Below are positions 43,160 to 50,704 of a DNA stretch of 64,000 nucleotides, one piece after another. Made by a program: the position numbers and the translations under genes. Position 1 is the first letter of the stretch. Every line of letters begins with the position of its first letter. The stretch is from JBDTSW01 sp963807385 (GTDB lineage: Bacteria; Actinomycetota; Thermoleophilia; Solirubrobacterales; 70-9): assembly GCA_963807385.1 (NCBI GenBank), contig CAWEBQ010000002.1, positions 744,001 through 808,000 on the forward strand, in the 5' to 3' direction. The notes beneath the pieces are model-generated. The model was given only the letters and a program-made list of their open reading frames with translations, searched no databases and was not told the DNA's origin.

Positions 43160-43672
43160 ATGGGAGGTTCGCGCCGCGCCGCTCCGGCTTTGATTCTTGT
43201 CTGCCTGCTCCCGGCGCTCGCTGCCACTCATGCCGCGGCCGCCCCTCCCCATTTCGTCGTCAAGGCGTCCAAGCACCACCCCCGCGGTTACAGCTCCGAA
43301 TCCGTGCAGCGGGCAAGCGTAGGGGCCGACAAGACGAAGAACTTCTATTGGAAGATCAAGACCCGGCGTGCGGCCAAACAGCGGGTGAGCCTCGACGACG
43401 CATCCAGCCCCTTCCCGAACCCCGACGGGTTCAAGGTCAAGTGGTTCCGCGGCCGCCACAACATCAGCTCCCAGGTGAAGGGGGCGAACGGCTTCAAGTT
43501 CGTGGTCAAGCGCCAAGAGCCGCAAACGTTCAGGGCACGGGTCACGGCTCGCGAGCCCAACAAGGACTTCTGCCTCGGCGGGCAGTTCCGGACCCCACCT
43601 GCTCCAACGTTCCCCGCGGATCTGGTCGTGGGGAAGTACTTCGCGATCAACGATCCACAAACCTGCGCCTAG
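43160..43672 (+). CDS. Small secreted protein, paralogue of the one at 20339
   Basis: 170 residues. Signal peptide ALILVCLLPALAATHAAAA, cut before PPHFVVK. The mature domain shares the layout of the protein at 20339: NFYWKIKTRRAAKQRVSLDD, DGFKVKWFRGRHNISSQ, NGFKFVVKRQEPQTFRARVTARE, a Cys in DFCLGGQF and a C-terminal PQTCA, so one disulfide is likely. The open frame begins at ATG 43124, but the -10 box at 43146 argues for 43160. It interrupts the SnoaL array between members A and B. A hairpin-like GCACC...GGTGC follows the stop. Function unknown. Confidence 0.7.
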   Translation: MGGSRRAAPALILVCLLPALAATHAAAAPPHFVVKASKHHPRGYSSESVQRASVGADKTKNFYWKIKTRRAAKQRVSLDDASSPFPNPDGFKVKWFRGRHNISSQVKGANGFKFVVKRQEPQTFRARVTAREPNKDFCLGGQFRTPPAPTFPADLVVGKYFAINDPQTCA

Positions 43673-43725
43673 CACCGCCCGTAGGCGGGTGCTTCGCCGC
43701 CACAGCCCCTAGTCGTGGAGTCACC

Positions 43726-43761
43726 ATTCGCGTGTCGGGGGTTCGACTTTCTCCTCCGGCA
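43726..43761 (+). repeat. tRNA-Met 3'-half relic 1
   Basis: ATTCGCGTGTC, then a T-arm-like GGGGGTTCGA and CTCCTCCGGCA, corresponding to the last 36-37 nt of tRNA-Met with several changes. It is followed, like the real tRNA, by a diverged copy of the spacer that leads into a SnoaL gene (GAAGCGGCCTGGCGCGGGATACTGC). Confidence 0.8.
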
Positions 43762-43821
43762 TGTCCGAAGCGGCCTGGCGCGGGATACTGCGCGGGCGGT
43801 GTCGCAGGAAACGTCGAGATT

Positions 43822-44208
43822 GTGCGCCGTGCCCTCGACGCGTTCAACCGCCGAGATCTCCGGGCGCTAGAGGAAGAGTTCTGCGAAGACGACTTCGAGT
43901 TCGTTTCGTTTTTTACCGCCGTTGACTCTGCGGATGCGACCTATCGGGGCCCAAATGCGTGGAGCGAATCTGCCGCAGTCATGGACGAAGCGTGGGCTGA
44001 CTGGCGTGTTGTCGACGCTCGGTTCTTCGACGCAGGCGATCAGGAAGTGGTTTGTCTCACGCGGTTGGTTGGCAACGGAAAGCTCCGCGGCGTCCCCGTC
44101 GATAGGGCGGTCGGCCCTACGTACCGACTTCGCAACGGGAAACTCTGGCGGGTGCGCTCGTATGCAGATCCGACTAAAGCACTCAGGGACGCCGGGCTGT
44201 CGCAATAG
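43822..44208 (+). CDS. SnoaL/NTF2-like protein B, original start out of frame
   Basis: 128 residues from GTG 43822, which is an inferred start. In the other copies the gene opens with ATG TCG GAG GAG AAC GTC. Here the matching sequence is GTG TCG CAG GAA ACG TC, one base shorter, so the ancestral start at 43799 runs into a stop after 23 codons. The rest of the frame is intact: RALDAFNRRDLRALEEEFCEDDFEFVSFFTAVDSADATYRGPNAW..., VCLTRLVGNGKLRGVPVDR and KALRDAGLSQ. Either translation has moved to an internal GTG or the gene is decaying. Frame open upstream to 43120 by chance. Confidence 0.6.
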   Translation: MRRALDAFNRRDLRALEEEFCEDDFEFVSFFTAVDSADATYRGPNAWSESAAVMDEAWADWRVVDARFFDAGDQEVVCLTRLVGNGKLRGVPVDRAVGPTYRLRNGKLWRVRSYADPTKALRDAGLSQ

Positions 44209-44364
44209 AAAGCAGGCTCTCCGGTTTCGCTTCCGGTGGGCAACGGATGGGCAACACACCATCCACGACCAGCCGCAACTCGCCGCGTACGGCTCACGCT
44301 CGGATTCGCAGGGCGCGTGCGGCTAGACCCGACCAGCCGTAACCAGCCGCAACTTCACGAGCAA

Positions 44365-44406
44365 AATCAGAATCCGCGTGTCGGGCTTCGAGTCCCTCAT
44401 CCGGCA
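44365..44406 (+). repeat. tRNA-Met 3'-half relic 2
   Basis: AATCAGAATCCGCGTGTC, then GGGCTTCGAGTCCCTCATCCGGCA. It runs from the anticodon loop (CAT changed to CAG) to the discriminator base. The T stem and acceptor carry mutations and no 5' half is present, so it cannot be a tRNA gene. It lies inside the 223-bp repeat. Confidence 0.85.
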
Positions 44407-44430
44407 TGGCAGAAGTGGCCTGAGGCGGGA

Positions 44431-44436
44431 TACTGC
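44431..44436 (+). promoter_or_regulatory. -10 box (TACTGC) of SnoaL gene C
   Basis: 7 nt before ATG 44444; same sequence and spacing as for genes A, D and E (45494-45499 for E). Confidence 0.45.
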
Positions 44437-44443
44437 GCGGGCG

Positions 44444-44842
44444 ATGTCGGAGGAGAACTTGCAGGTCGTTCGAGCGTGGCACGACGCGTTCTCGCGTGGC
44501 GACACTCCCGCGATGCTCGAGCTGACCGACCCGAACGTTGCCTTCACTCCGATTCCGGATGCACCGGACGTGCAGTCCTTCCACGGGCACGAAGGCCTGT
44601 TGCAAGGCATAGCGCAGACGACGGACATTTGGGACGACTTCTCCATCGAACTCCGCGAGATGCGCGACTTTGACGACCACGTTCTTGCTTCGCTGCGGTG
44701 GTGGGGGCGTGGACCGAGTAGCGGGATAGAGATGGAGGTCGACATCTACGCCCTCGCCACCTTCCGTGAAGGCAAGATCGTCCGCTTGCTACTTTTCGCG
44801 TCTGAGCAGCAGGCCCTCGAAGCCGCCGGTCTGTCGGAGTAG
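44444..44842 (+). CDS. SnoaL/NTF2-like protein C
   Basis: 132 residues. MSEENLQVVRAWHDAFSRGDTPAMLELTDPNVAFTPI, HGHEGLLQGIAQTTDIWDDFSIELREMRDF, then RWWGRGPSSGIEMEVDIYALATFREGKIVRLLLFASEQQALEAAGLSE. A single NTF2-like domain. The frame is open from 44378 through the tRNA relic, but the family start and the TACTGC box place the start at ATG 44444. The first five codons are part of the 223-bp repeat; identity with gene E ends there, so the genes diverged while the upstream block stayed identical. Confidence 0.85.
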   Translation: MSEENLQVVRAWHDAFSRGDTPAMLELTDPNVAFTPIPDAPDVQSFHGHEGLLQGIAQTTDIWDDFSIELREMRDFDDHVLASLRWWGRGPSSGIEMEVDIYALATFREGKIVRLLLFASEQQALEAAGLSE

Positions 44843-44847
44843 GGAGA

Positions 44848-44853
44848 TACTGC
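44848..44853 (+). promoter_or_regulatory. -10 box (TACTGC) of SnoaL gene D
   Basis: GGGAGATACTGCGCGGGAG precedes ATG 44861 by the same 7 nt. Here only the last 20 nt or so of the cassette leader remain, without a tRNA relic, 3 nt after the stop of gene C. Confidence 0.4.
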
Positions 44854-44860
44854 GCGGGAG

Positions 44861-45274
44861 ATGTCGCAATCGTTCGTTGACGCTTTCGCCCAGTCCCACC
44901 GCGAGGCGCAGAAGCCATTCAATGAAGGAGATTTCGAGAAGGCGTTCGCCACCCTCGCACCGGATGTCGAGTGGCACCTGCTGCCTGGCCTGCCCGAGAC
45001 CGGAGTGCTGCGTGGCCGAGACGCCGTAATCCGGTTTTTTTCGGAGATCTGGGACGCTCTCGATTGGCAGGTCCATGCGCAGGATTTCCGTCTGGCCGGT
45101 CCGGGACGCGTGTTCGTCCACCAGCACGGCAGTTCCGTCGGCAGGGCATCGAAGATCGCTGGGATGGGGGACTTCTTTCAGATCTGGGAAATCGGCACAA
45201 CGGGTCTGGTGGTCCGCGTTCTGGAGTTCAACGACCGCGAGGCTGCCCTCGAAGCAGCCGGGCTGTCGGAGTAG
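44861..45274 (+). CDS. SnoaL/NTF2-like protein D
   Basis: 137 residues. FVDAFAQSHREAQKPFNEGDFEKAFATLAPDVEWHLLPGLPETGVLRGRDAVIRFFSEIWDALDWQVHAQDFR, then a strand-rich second half ending EFNDREAALEAAGLSE. The Glu-Trp-His stretch VEWHLLPG is typical of the SnoaL branch that keeps polar residues inside the cone. It follows gene C by 18 nt and is probably transcribed with it or from its own box. Ligand unknown. Confidence 0.84.
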   Translation: MSQSFVDAFAQSHREAQKPFNEGDFEKAFATLAPDVEWHLLPGLPETGVLRGRDAVIRFFSEIWDALDWQVHAQDFRLAGPGRVFVHQHGSSVGRASKIAGMGDFFQIWEIGTTGLVVRVLEFNDREAALEAAGLSE

Positions 45275-45298
45275 AACCGCCTTATCTCGACCGCTCGC

Positions 45299-45521
45299 GT
45301 GGGCAACGGATGGGCAACACACCATCCACGACCAGCCGCAACTCGCCGCGTACGGCTCACGCTCGGATTCGCAGGGCGCGTGCGGCTAGACCCGACCAGC
45401 CGTAACCAGCCGCAACTTCACGAGCAAAATCAGAATCCGCGTGTCGGGCTTCGAGTCCCTCATCCGGCATGGCAGAAGTGGCCTGAGGCGGGATACTGCG
45501 CGGGCGATGTCGGAGGAGAAC
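45299..45521 (+). repeat. 223-bp direct repeat, copy 2
   Basis: Second copy, 1063 bp from the first, with genes C and D lying between. Recombination between the copies would remove exactly one C-D unit. A shorter, degenerate echo (GGGCAACGGGTGGGCAGC) follows gene F near 46354. Confidence 0.93.
45428..45469 (+). repeat. tRNA-Met 3'-half relic 3
   Basis: Identical to relic 2, inside the second copy of the 223-bp repeat, 38 nt before SnoaL gene E. Confidence 0.85.
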
Positions 45522-45911
45522 GTGGAGAAGGTCAAGCGATGGATGCAAGCCTTCAACCAGCGGGATATGCACGCCCTCTTCGATGCGACCACGACAGATT
45601 TCGAGTTCACCCCGCACCTGGCGAACCTGATCGAGACGACCACCTACCACGGCCACGACGGCCTTCGCAGGTACTTTGCGGATGCCGACTCGGCTTGGGA
45701 GGGAATCCAGATCCGCGTCAGGGATCTCCGTGCGGGTCCCGATGACCGTGTGTTTGTTGCTGGTGAGCTCCGGGCAAGGGGCCGCGCCAGCGGGGCCGAC
45801 GTCCGAGCGGCCGTGGCCTGGGCCGGCGGAATCCGCGACGACAAGCTCGCGTGGGCCAGCACCTACGAATCCGAGGACGCCGCCGTCGAAGCCGCCGGAC
45901 TGTCGGAGTAG
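45507..45911 (+). CDS. SnoaL/NTF2-like protein E
   Basis: 134 residues. MSEENVEKVKRWMQAFNQRDMHALFDATTTDFEFTPHLANL, YHGHDGLRRYFADADSAWEGIQIRVRDLRAGPDDRVFVAGELRARGRASGADVRAAVAWAGGIRDDKLAWASTYESEDAAVEAAGLSE. One NTF2-like domain. The start is fixed by the family opening and the TACTGC box at 45494; the open frame above it (from 45441) crosses the tRNA relic. Gene F starts 3 nt after its stop, so E and F form an operon. Confidence 0.85.
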   Translation: MSEENVEKVKRWMQAFNQRDMHALFDATTTDFEFTPHLANLIETTTYHGHDGLRRYFADADSAWEGIQIRVRDLRAGPDDRVFVAGELRARGRASGADVRAAVAWAGGIRDDKLAWASTYESEDAAVEAAGLSE

Positions 45912-45914
45912 GCG

Positions 45915-46325
45915 ATGTCGGCGGAGAACGTGGAGATCGTGCGCCGGCTCTACCAGACGGTTGAGCGCGGTGACACTGCCGCCGTCTTCGCCTTCTACGA
46001 CCCGGAGGTCGAGTGGGACATGACTCGCGGGCCACTCGCGGGCCTCACCGGATGGGGTGTCTATCGCGGGCACGAGGGTCTTCGGCGCTTCTTCCGCGAG
46101 CGGCATGAGGCATGGGAGGAGATCACGGACGAGTGCGAGGAGCTGATCGACGGCGGCCAGGCCGTGATCTCCATCACGACCAGCCGAGGGCGCGGACGCA
46201 CCAGCGGGATCGAGGTCGAGGGGAGGAACAGCTCGGTTTGGACGATCGAGAACGGCAAGATCGTCAGGGTGGTGTGGTTCGCGACGCGTGCTGAAGCCCT
46301 CACAGCCGCCGGGCTGTCGGAGTAG
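45915..46325 (+). CDS. SnoaL/NTF2-like protein F
   Basis: 136 residues. MSAENVEIVRRLYQTVERGDTAAVFAFYDPEVEWDMTRGPL, YRGHEGLRRFFRERHEAWEEITDECEELIDGGQAVISITTSRGRGRTSGIEVEGRNSSVWTIENGKIVRVVWFATRAEALTAAGLSE. The most regular member of the array, with the DPEVEWD stretch common in this family. It lacks its own upstream box and depends on gene E. Function unknown. Confidence 0.86.
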   Translation: MSAENVEIVRRLYQTVERGDTAAVFAFYDPEVEWDMTRGPLAGLTGWGVYRGHEGLRRFFRERHEAWEEITDECEELIDGGQAVISITTSRGRGRTSGIEVEGRNSSVWTIENGKIVRVVWFATRAEALTAAGLSE

Positions 46326-46420
46326 GACGCCCAACCTCCAGTTCCCGCCCAGGCGGGCAACGGGTGGGCAGCGCGGCGGCGGCCACTGGCCTCCGCGGAG
46401 GATGTAGGCTGCGCACGGTG

Positions 46421-47995
46421 ATGGGGCAGCGAGGGCCGTGCATCGAAGTGGGGGCGATTGTTGCGACGCTAGCGCTGGCGCTCAGTGCCGCCGCGCAGGC
46501 GGCCCCTGGGGCGGACTTCGACGGCGACGGGTTCGGCGACCTCGTGGTCGGCGTGCCGGGCGAGGACAGCGCGGCCGGCGCCGTGAACTTCCTGTTGGGC
46601 TCCGCGAACGGGATCACCGGTGCCGGCGGGTACGCCCAGCAGGGCTTCGAGGGCCTCGCGGAGACCGCGGAGGCGAACGACCGGTTCGGCGAGGCCGTCG
46701 CGGCCGGTGACTTCAACGCCGACGGCGCTGACGACGTTGCGATCGGGGCGCCGTCAGAGAACCTCGGCGTGGGAGTCGTCCAGGTGCTGTTCGGCGGTTC
46801 CCCGGACGTCGACGAACAGGTTCTCCGCCTAGGGGTGGACGGACTACCCGGGGCCGCCGGCGAGTTCGATGCCTTCGGCAGCGCGCTGGCAGCCGGCGAC
46901 TTCGACGGCAACGGCATCGACGATCTCGCGATCTCCGCGCCGGCCATGGACATCACGATCGACGATCCACTTACCACCGAGATCCGCGACGTTGGGGCCG
47001 TGCTCGTGATCCCCGGAAAGGACCCGACGCTCAACGCTGGCGCCGCCAAGCTCTGGTTCCAGGGGGAGCGGATCCGCGATGAGCCGGACGCGCACGATCT
47101 CTTCGGCGAGTCCCTGGCGACCGGCGACTTCAACGGCGACGGACGCGATGATCTCGCGGCCGGTTCTCCTTACGAGCGCATGGGCTCGGAGGAGGCGGCC
47201 GGCGCCGTGAGCGTGATCCTGGGGTCCGACGTTGGCCTCACGCACCGTCGGAACCGCTTCCTCACCCAGGGTACGCCCGGCATCCCCGGCAAGCATCGCG
47301 AGGGGAACCACTTTGCCGCGGCGCTCGCGGCCGGCGACTTCAACCGCGACGGGCGCGACGACCTTGCGGCGGGCGTGCCCAACGAGGGCGAGCGAACGGG
47401 CCTCCTGCACCCGGTGGGGACCGGCGCGGCGATCGTCATGCCGGGCTCGCCCGAGGGGACTCGCGGGCGGGGGGCCGCGATCTTCGGCCAGGACACGCCG
47501 GGCATCCGCGGCACCGCCGAGGCCGGCGACACGCTCGGCAGAAGCCTTGCCGCCGGGGACTTCGACCGCGACCGCAGCGACGACCTCGCGGTCGGCTCGC
47601 CCGGGGAGCGAGACGACAACAGCAACACTCCGATCGGCTCGGTCAACGTCCTCTACGGAGGGACGGGCTCCGGCCTGGGCCAGGCGGGCGACCAGCGCTT
47701 CGAGCCAGGTCACGGCGGAGTTGAGAACGACCTCGACGGATTCGGGTTCGGGCGAGCCCTGGCCGCCGGCGACTTCGACGACGACCGCCGGGCCGACCTT
47801 GCCGTCGGCGACCCGGCCGAGCAGGGGATCAACGCCGGTGACTTCAACGCCGGGGCGGTGAACGTTCTCTACGGCGCACCCGCCGGGCTCACCGTGCCAT
47901 CGGCCCAGTTCTTTGCCCAGGGGATCAGCGACGTGTTCGGTACCCGCGAGGAGGGTGACCTCTTCGGCGCGGCCCTCGCGGGCGACGCGCCCTAG
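46421..47995 (+). CDS. Secreted FG-GAP repeat protein (beta-propeller)
   Basis: 524 residues. A signal peptide (VGAIVATLALALSAAAQAAPG) is followed by seven repeats with calcium-binding DxDxDGxDD loops: DFDGDGFGDLVVGVPG, DFNADGADDVAIGAPS, DFDGNGIDDLAISAP, DFNGDGRDDLAAGSP, DFNRDGRDDLAAGVP, DFDRDRSDDLAVGSP and DFDDDRRADLAVGDP. Seven blades fit the integrin-alpha-like propeller, probably outside the cell. TAGGCT lies 7 nt before GTG 46418, so GTG 46418 or ATG 46421 is the start. The open frame from 46364 is a chance extension. Role unknown; family members bind partners or surfaces. Confidence 0.9.
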   Translation: MGQRGPCIEVGAIVATLALALSAAAQAAPGADFDGDGFGDLVVGVPGEDSAAGAVNFLLGSANGITGAGGYAQQGFEGLAETAEANDRFGEAVAAGDFNADGADDVAIGAPSENLGVGVVQVLFGGSPDVDEQVLRLGVDGLPGAAGEFDAFGSALAAGDFDGNGIDDLAISAPAMDITIDDPLTTEIRDVGAVLVIPGKDPTLNAGAAKLWFQGERIRDEPDAHDLFGESLATGDFNGDGRDDLAAGSPYERMGSEEAAGAVSVILGSDVGLTHRRNRFLTQGTPGIPGKHREGNHFAAALAAGDFNRDGRDDLAAGVPNEGERTGLLHPVGTGAAIVMPGSPEGTRGRGAAIFGQDTPGIRGTAEAGDTLGRSLAAGDFDRDRSDDLAVGSPGERDDNSNTPIGSVNVLYGGTGSGLGQAGDQRFEPGHGGVENDLDGFGFGRALAAGDFDDDRRADLAVGDPAEQGINAGDFNAGAVNVLYGAPAGLTVPSAQFFAQGISDVFGTREEGDLFGAALAGDAP

Positions 47996-48186
47996 CGGCC
48001 CGAGCGACGGGCCGCGTTCGCCTCGCCCCCGAACCCGAAAGCAGGGACGGCAGCTGACCGCGCGAGCCTCGTTCGCCCGGATGCACATCCGGAGAGCGTG
48101 TCGGCCACCGGGCGACCATCTCACCATCACATCCGTGGCCGCGGCTCCGGAGGAGTAGCCCGCCTCGATCTGCGAGGATCGCCGGC

Positions 48187-49116
48187 GTGACCGATTGGAC
48201 CGCTGGTGGCGCCTGGCCGTTCGAGCCGAGGTGGTTCGAGTCCGACGACGGGCCCATGCACTATGTAGACGAGGGGCCCCGTGACGGGGCGCCCGTCGTG
48301 CTCGTGCACGGCAACCCGACTTGGTCGTTTCTGTACCGAAACTTCATCCCGCCACTGGTCGAGGCAGGTCATCGCGCGATCGCTGTCGACCACCTCGGGT
48401 TCGGGCGCTCGGATAAGCCCGACCGCGCCCAGCTGTACACGATCGCGCGGCATTGCCGGCGACTCGACGCCCTCCTCGAATCGCTCGACCTGCACGAGGC
48501 GACGGTGGTGCCGCAGGATTGGGGTGGACCGATCGGGCTCTGGTGGGCGACGCGCCACCCGGAACGGGTCCGGGGCCTCTTCATCCTCAACACGTTCGCC
48601 CACCGACCACGCGAGAAGGTCTCCCTGCCCCTGCCGCTGCGCTTGTTCAGGGCCCCCGTGGTGGGTGAGGTCATGGTCAAGGGGCTCGACCTGTTCCTGC
48701 GCGTATTCCTGTTCCGGGCCGGGGTTGTCCATCGGGAGCGTTTGACGCCCGAGATCAAGGCCGCCTACCGCGCGCCACATCCGAGCTGGGGCAGCCGGAC
48801 CCCGATCCTCGTCTTCCCGCGTGAGATTCCCTCCGGCCCGGAGGGCGAGGTCTCGGACCTGCTCGGCGAGATCGAGGCCGCGCTCGAGCGCGACTTCCGA
48901 TCGAAGCCGGTCGGCATCGCCTGGGCGATGCGGGACATCGCCTTTACCCCTGAGGTCCTCGAGCGCGCCTGGCTCAACACCTTCCCGGACGCGAGAGTGC
49001 TCCGACTCGACGACGCCGGGCACTACCTCCAGGAGGACGCGCATGAGAGGATCGTCCCGGCGTTGCTGGAGCACCTCGCTAGCCCTTCGTCGTCGCCTAA
49101 CGGCGCGCGAGAGTAG
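48187..49116 (+). CDS. Haloalkane dehalogenase-like alpha/beta hydrolase
   Basis: 309 residues. Oxyanion region LVHGNPTWSFLYRNFIPPL with the halide-binding Asn; DHLGFGRSDKP; nucleophile elbow VPQDWGGPIGLWWA with Asp and the halide-stabilising Trp next to it; cap domain about 140-225; catalytic His in DDAGHYLQEDAHE. HGNPTW plus QDWGGP are hallmarks of haloalkane dehalogenases, so C-halogen hydrolysis is plausible, though close relatives act on other esters or epoxides. GTG start. The preceding 191 bp (47996-48186) show no gene, only a GGCCCG...CGGGCC-type hairpin after the FG-GAP gene. Confidence 0.85.
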   Translation: MTDWTAGGAWPFEPRWFESDDGPMHYVDEGPRDGAPVVLVHGNPTWSFLYRNFIPPLVEAGHRAIAVDHLGFGRSDKPDRAQLYTIARHCRRLDALLESLDLHEATVVPQDWGGPIGLWWATRHPERVRGLFILNTFAHRPREKVSLPLPLRLFRAPVVGEVMVKGLDLFLRVFLFRAGVVHRERLTPEIKAAYRAPHPSWGSRTPILVFPREIPSGPEGEVSDLLGEIEAALERDFRSKPVGIAWAMRDIAFTPEVLERAWLNTFPDARVLRLDDAGHYLQEDAHERIVPALLEHLASPSSSPNGARE

Positions 49117-49134
49117 GGCGAGGTCGGCGGCCGT

Positions 49135-50292
49135 ATGGAGGGCCTGCGCCTGGGGCTTTTAGGTGAGTCGCGCAAGGAGCACGAGATGCGACTTCCGATT
49201 CATCCGTGGCACATCGGCGGCCTCGACGCCGACGTGCGGGCGCGGATCCTGCTCCAGGAGGGCTATGGCGCCCGGTTCGGCGTCGGCGACGAGGAGCTGG
49301 CAGGCCTGGTCGGGGGCATCTGCCCCCGCGAGGAGCTGGTCGGGGAATCCGACGCGCTGGTGCTCCCCAAGCCGACCCCGTCGGATCTGAATGAGATGCA
49401 CGAGGGGCAGATCCTTTGGGGCTGGCCGCACTGCGTCCAGGACGAGGCCATCACGCAGGCGGCCATCGATCGGCGTCTGACCGTCATCGCCTGGGAGTTG
49501 ATGAATCACTGGCGGGACGACGGCTCCTTCGCGCTGCACGTCTTTCACAAGAACAACGAGCTGGCCGGCTACTGCTCTGTGTTACAGGCGATGCAGCTCG
49601 TCGGATCCACGGGCGAGTTCGGCAGGCGACTGCGAGCCGCCGTGATCGGCTTCGGGGCGACCGGACGGGGCGCTGCGCAGGCGCTCGCGGCCCTGGGCGT
49701 GCAGGACATCTCCGTGCTCACGGGGCGCTCGGCCGCAGACGTCGCGTCACCGATCCACTCGGTGCGCCTTGTCACGTATGCGCGGGACCCTGACCGGCCC
49801 GGGCAGACGCTTGAGCTGGACAGCGAACACGAGTCGGTCGCCGGGTTCCTCGCCGATCACGACATCGTCGTCAACTGCATCCTGCAGGACACCGATGCAC
49901 CGCTCGTGTTCGTCACCAACGAGGATCTCCCGCTGTTTCGGGACGGGTCCCTCTTCGTGGACGTCTCCTGCGACGCCGGGATGGGCTTCGAGTGGGCCCA
50001 GCCGACGACGTTCGCGGACCCGACCTTTGTCGTCGGCGACGGCCTGACCTACTACGCCGTGGACCACAGCCCGTCTTTCCTTTGGAACTCCGCCACCTGG
50101 GAGGTCAGCGAGGCCCTAAAGCCGCACCTGCGCACGGTCCAGGGCGGTCCTCGCGCGTGGGACGCCGACCCGGCCATCGGCAAGGCGATCGAGATCAGGG
50201 AGGGCGTGATCCAGAACCCGAAGATCCTCTCCTTCCAACACCGCTCGCCGACGCCGCCACACGACCGGCTGCCGAGCGGCGACCGCGGCTGA
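49135..50292 (+). CDS. CEO synthase / alanine dehydrogenase-like oxidoreductase
   Basis: 385 residues. N-terminal substrate domain of the alanine dehydrogenase/PNT type (LRLGLLGESRKEHEMRLPIHPWHI, LVLPKPTPSDLNEMHEGQILWGWPHCVQ); NAD-binding Rossmann domain near 165-200 (LRAAVIGFGATGRGAAQALAALGV); C-terminal YAVDHSPSFLWNSATWEVSEALKPHL. The EGQxxxGWxH stretch resembles N5-(carboxyethyl)ornithine synthase, which reduces an imine of pyruvate and ornithine. Alanine or lysine-type amino-acid dehydrogenases are the alternatives. Starts 18 nt after the dehalogenase-like gene, so the two may be cotranscribed. Confidence 0.78.
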   Translation: MEGLRLGLLGESRKEHEMRLPIHPWHIGGLDADVRARILLQEGYGARFGVGDEELAGLVGGICPREELVGESDALVLPKPTPSDLNEMHEGQILWGWPHCVQDEAITQAAIDRRLTVIAWELMNHWRDDGSFALHVFHKNNELAGYCSVLQAMQLVGSTGEFGRRLRAAVIGFGATGRGAAQALAALGVQDISVLTGRSAADVASPIHSVRLVTYARDPDRPGQTLELDSEHESVAGFLADHDIVVNCILQDTDAPLVFVTNEDLPLFRDGSLFVDVSCDAGMGFEWAQPTTFADPTFVVGDGLTYYAVDHSPSFLWNSATWEVSEALKPHLRTVQGGPRAWDADPAIGKAIEIREGVIQNPKILSFQHRSPTPPHDRLPSGDRG

Positions 50293-50293
50293 G

Positions 50294-50299
50294 TACTGT
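50294..50299 (+). promoter_or_regulatory. -10 box (TACTGT) of SnoaL gene G
   Basis: Lies 6 nt before GTG 50306 and overlaps the end of the upstream gene region (stop at 50292). Fits the leaderless pattern of the array genes. Confidence 0.4.
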
Positions 50300-50305
50300 G
50301 GCGAT

Positions 50306-50704
50306 GTGACGAACCGCGAAGTCATCGAGGCCGTCTACGCCGGCTGGAGCGGGGGCGACTTCACCGGGGGGCTCTCACTCTTTCACTCCGAGGCCGTCCT
50401 GGTCCTTCGCTCGCCACTCCCGGACGCGGGGAACTACGAGGGTGTCGAAGCGATCGCCGGGTACACGAGGAGCTTTCTCGAGCCCTGGTCTGAGCTGACC
50501 ATCGCGCCCGACGAGTTCACCGACGCCGGGGAACAGGTCCTCGTCAACGTGACCCAGCGCGGGGTGGGAACGGCCAGCGGCATCCCGGCCGAGCTGAACT
50601 ACTTCCATTTGTGGTGGATCCGCGACGGCCTCGTAGTCCGCATGGAGAGCATCCGGGACCGGGCCGATGCGCTCGAGGCCGCCGGACTCGGCAACGGGAG
50701 CTAG
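50306..50704 (+). CDS. SnoaL/NTF2-like protein G
   Basis: 132 residues, related to the 42.6-46.3 kb array but outside it. VIEAVYAGWSGGDFTGGLSLFHSEAVLVLRSPLPDAGNYEGVEAIAGYTRSFLEPWSELTIAPDEFTDAGEQVLVNVTQRGVGTASGI, ending RADALEAAGLGNGS. The GTG start follows a TACTGT box. The stop overlaps that of the convergent monooxygenase gene by 4 bp. Possibly an accessory binding or isomerase protein; no ligand can be named. Confidence 0.83.
   Translation: MTNREVIEAVYAGWSGGDFTGGLSLFHSEAVLVLRSPLPDAGNYEGVEAIAGYTRSFLEPWSELTIAPDEFTDAGEQVLVNVTQRGVGTASGIPAELNYFHLWWIRDGLVVRMESIRDRADALEAAGLGNGS

Larger units (their letters stand above)
44236..44458 (+). repeat. 223-bp direct repeat, copy 1
   Basis: Matches 45299-45521 base for base as read here. 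Contents in order: GTGGGCAACGGATGGGCAAC, a run of imperfect CCAGCCGCAAC/CCAGCCGTAAC units, the tRNA-Met 3'-half relic, the spacer with the TACTGC box, and the first 15 nt of a SnoaL gene. Confidence 0.93.

Noticed and set aside
43120..44208. A single 362-codon frame spanning the secreted protein and SnoaL gene B
   Set aside because: The first 220 codons are an off-frame reading of the secreted-protein gene and the tRNA relic. Only the last 128 match a protein family.
44365..45469. Extra tRNA genes at the repeated tRNA-Met sequences
   Set aside because: Only the 3' half is present, the anticodon loop reads CAG and the T stem is broken; no cloverleaf can form.
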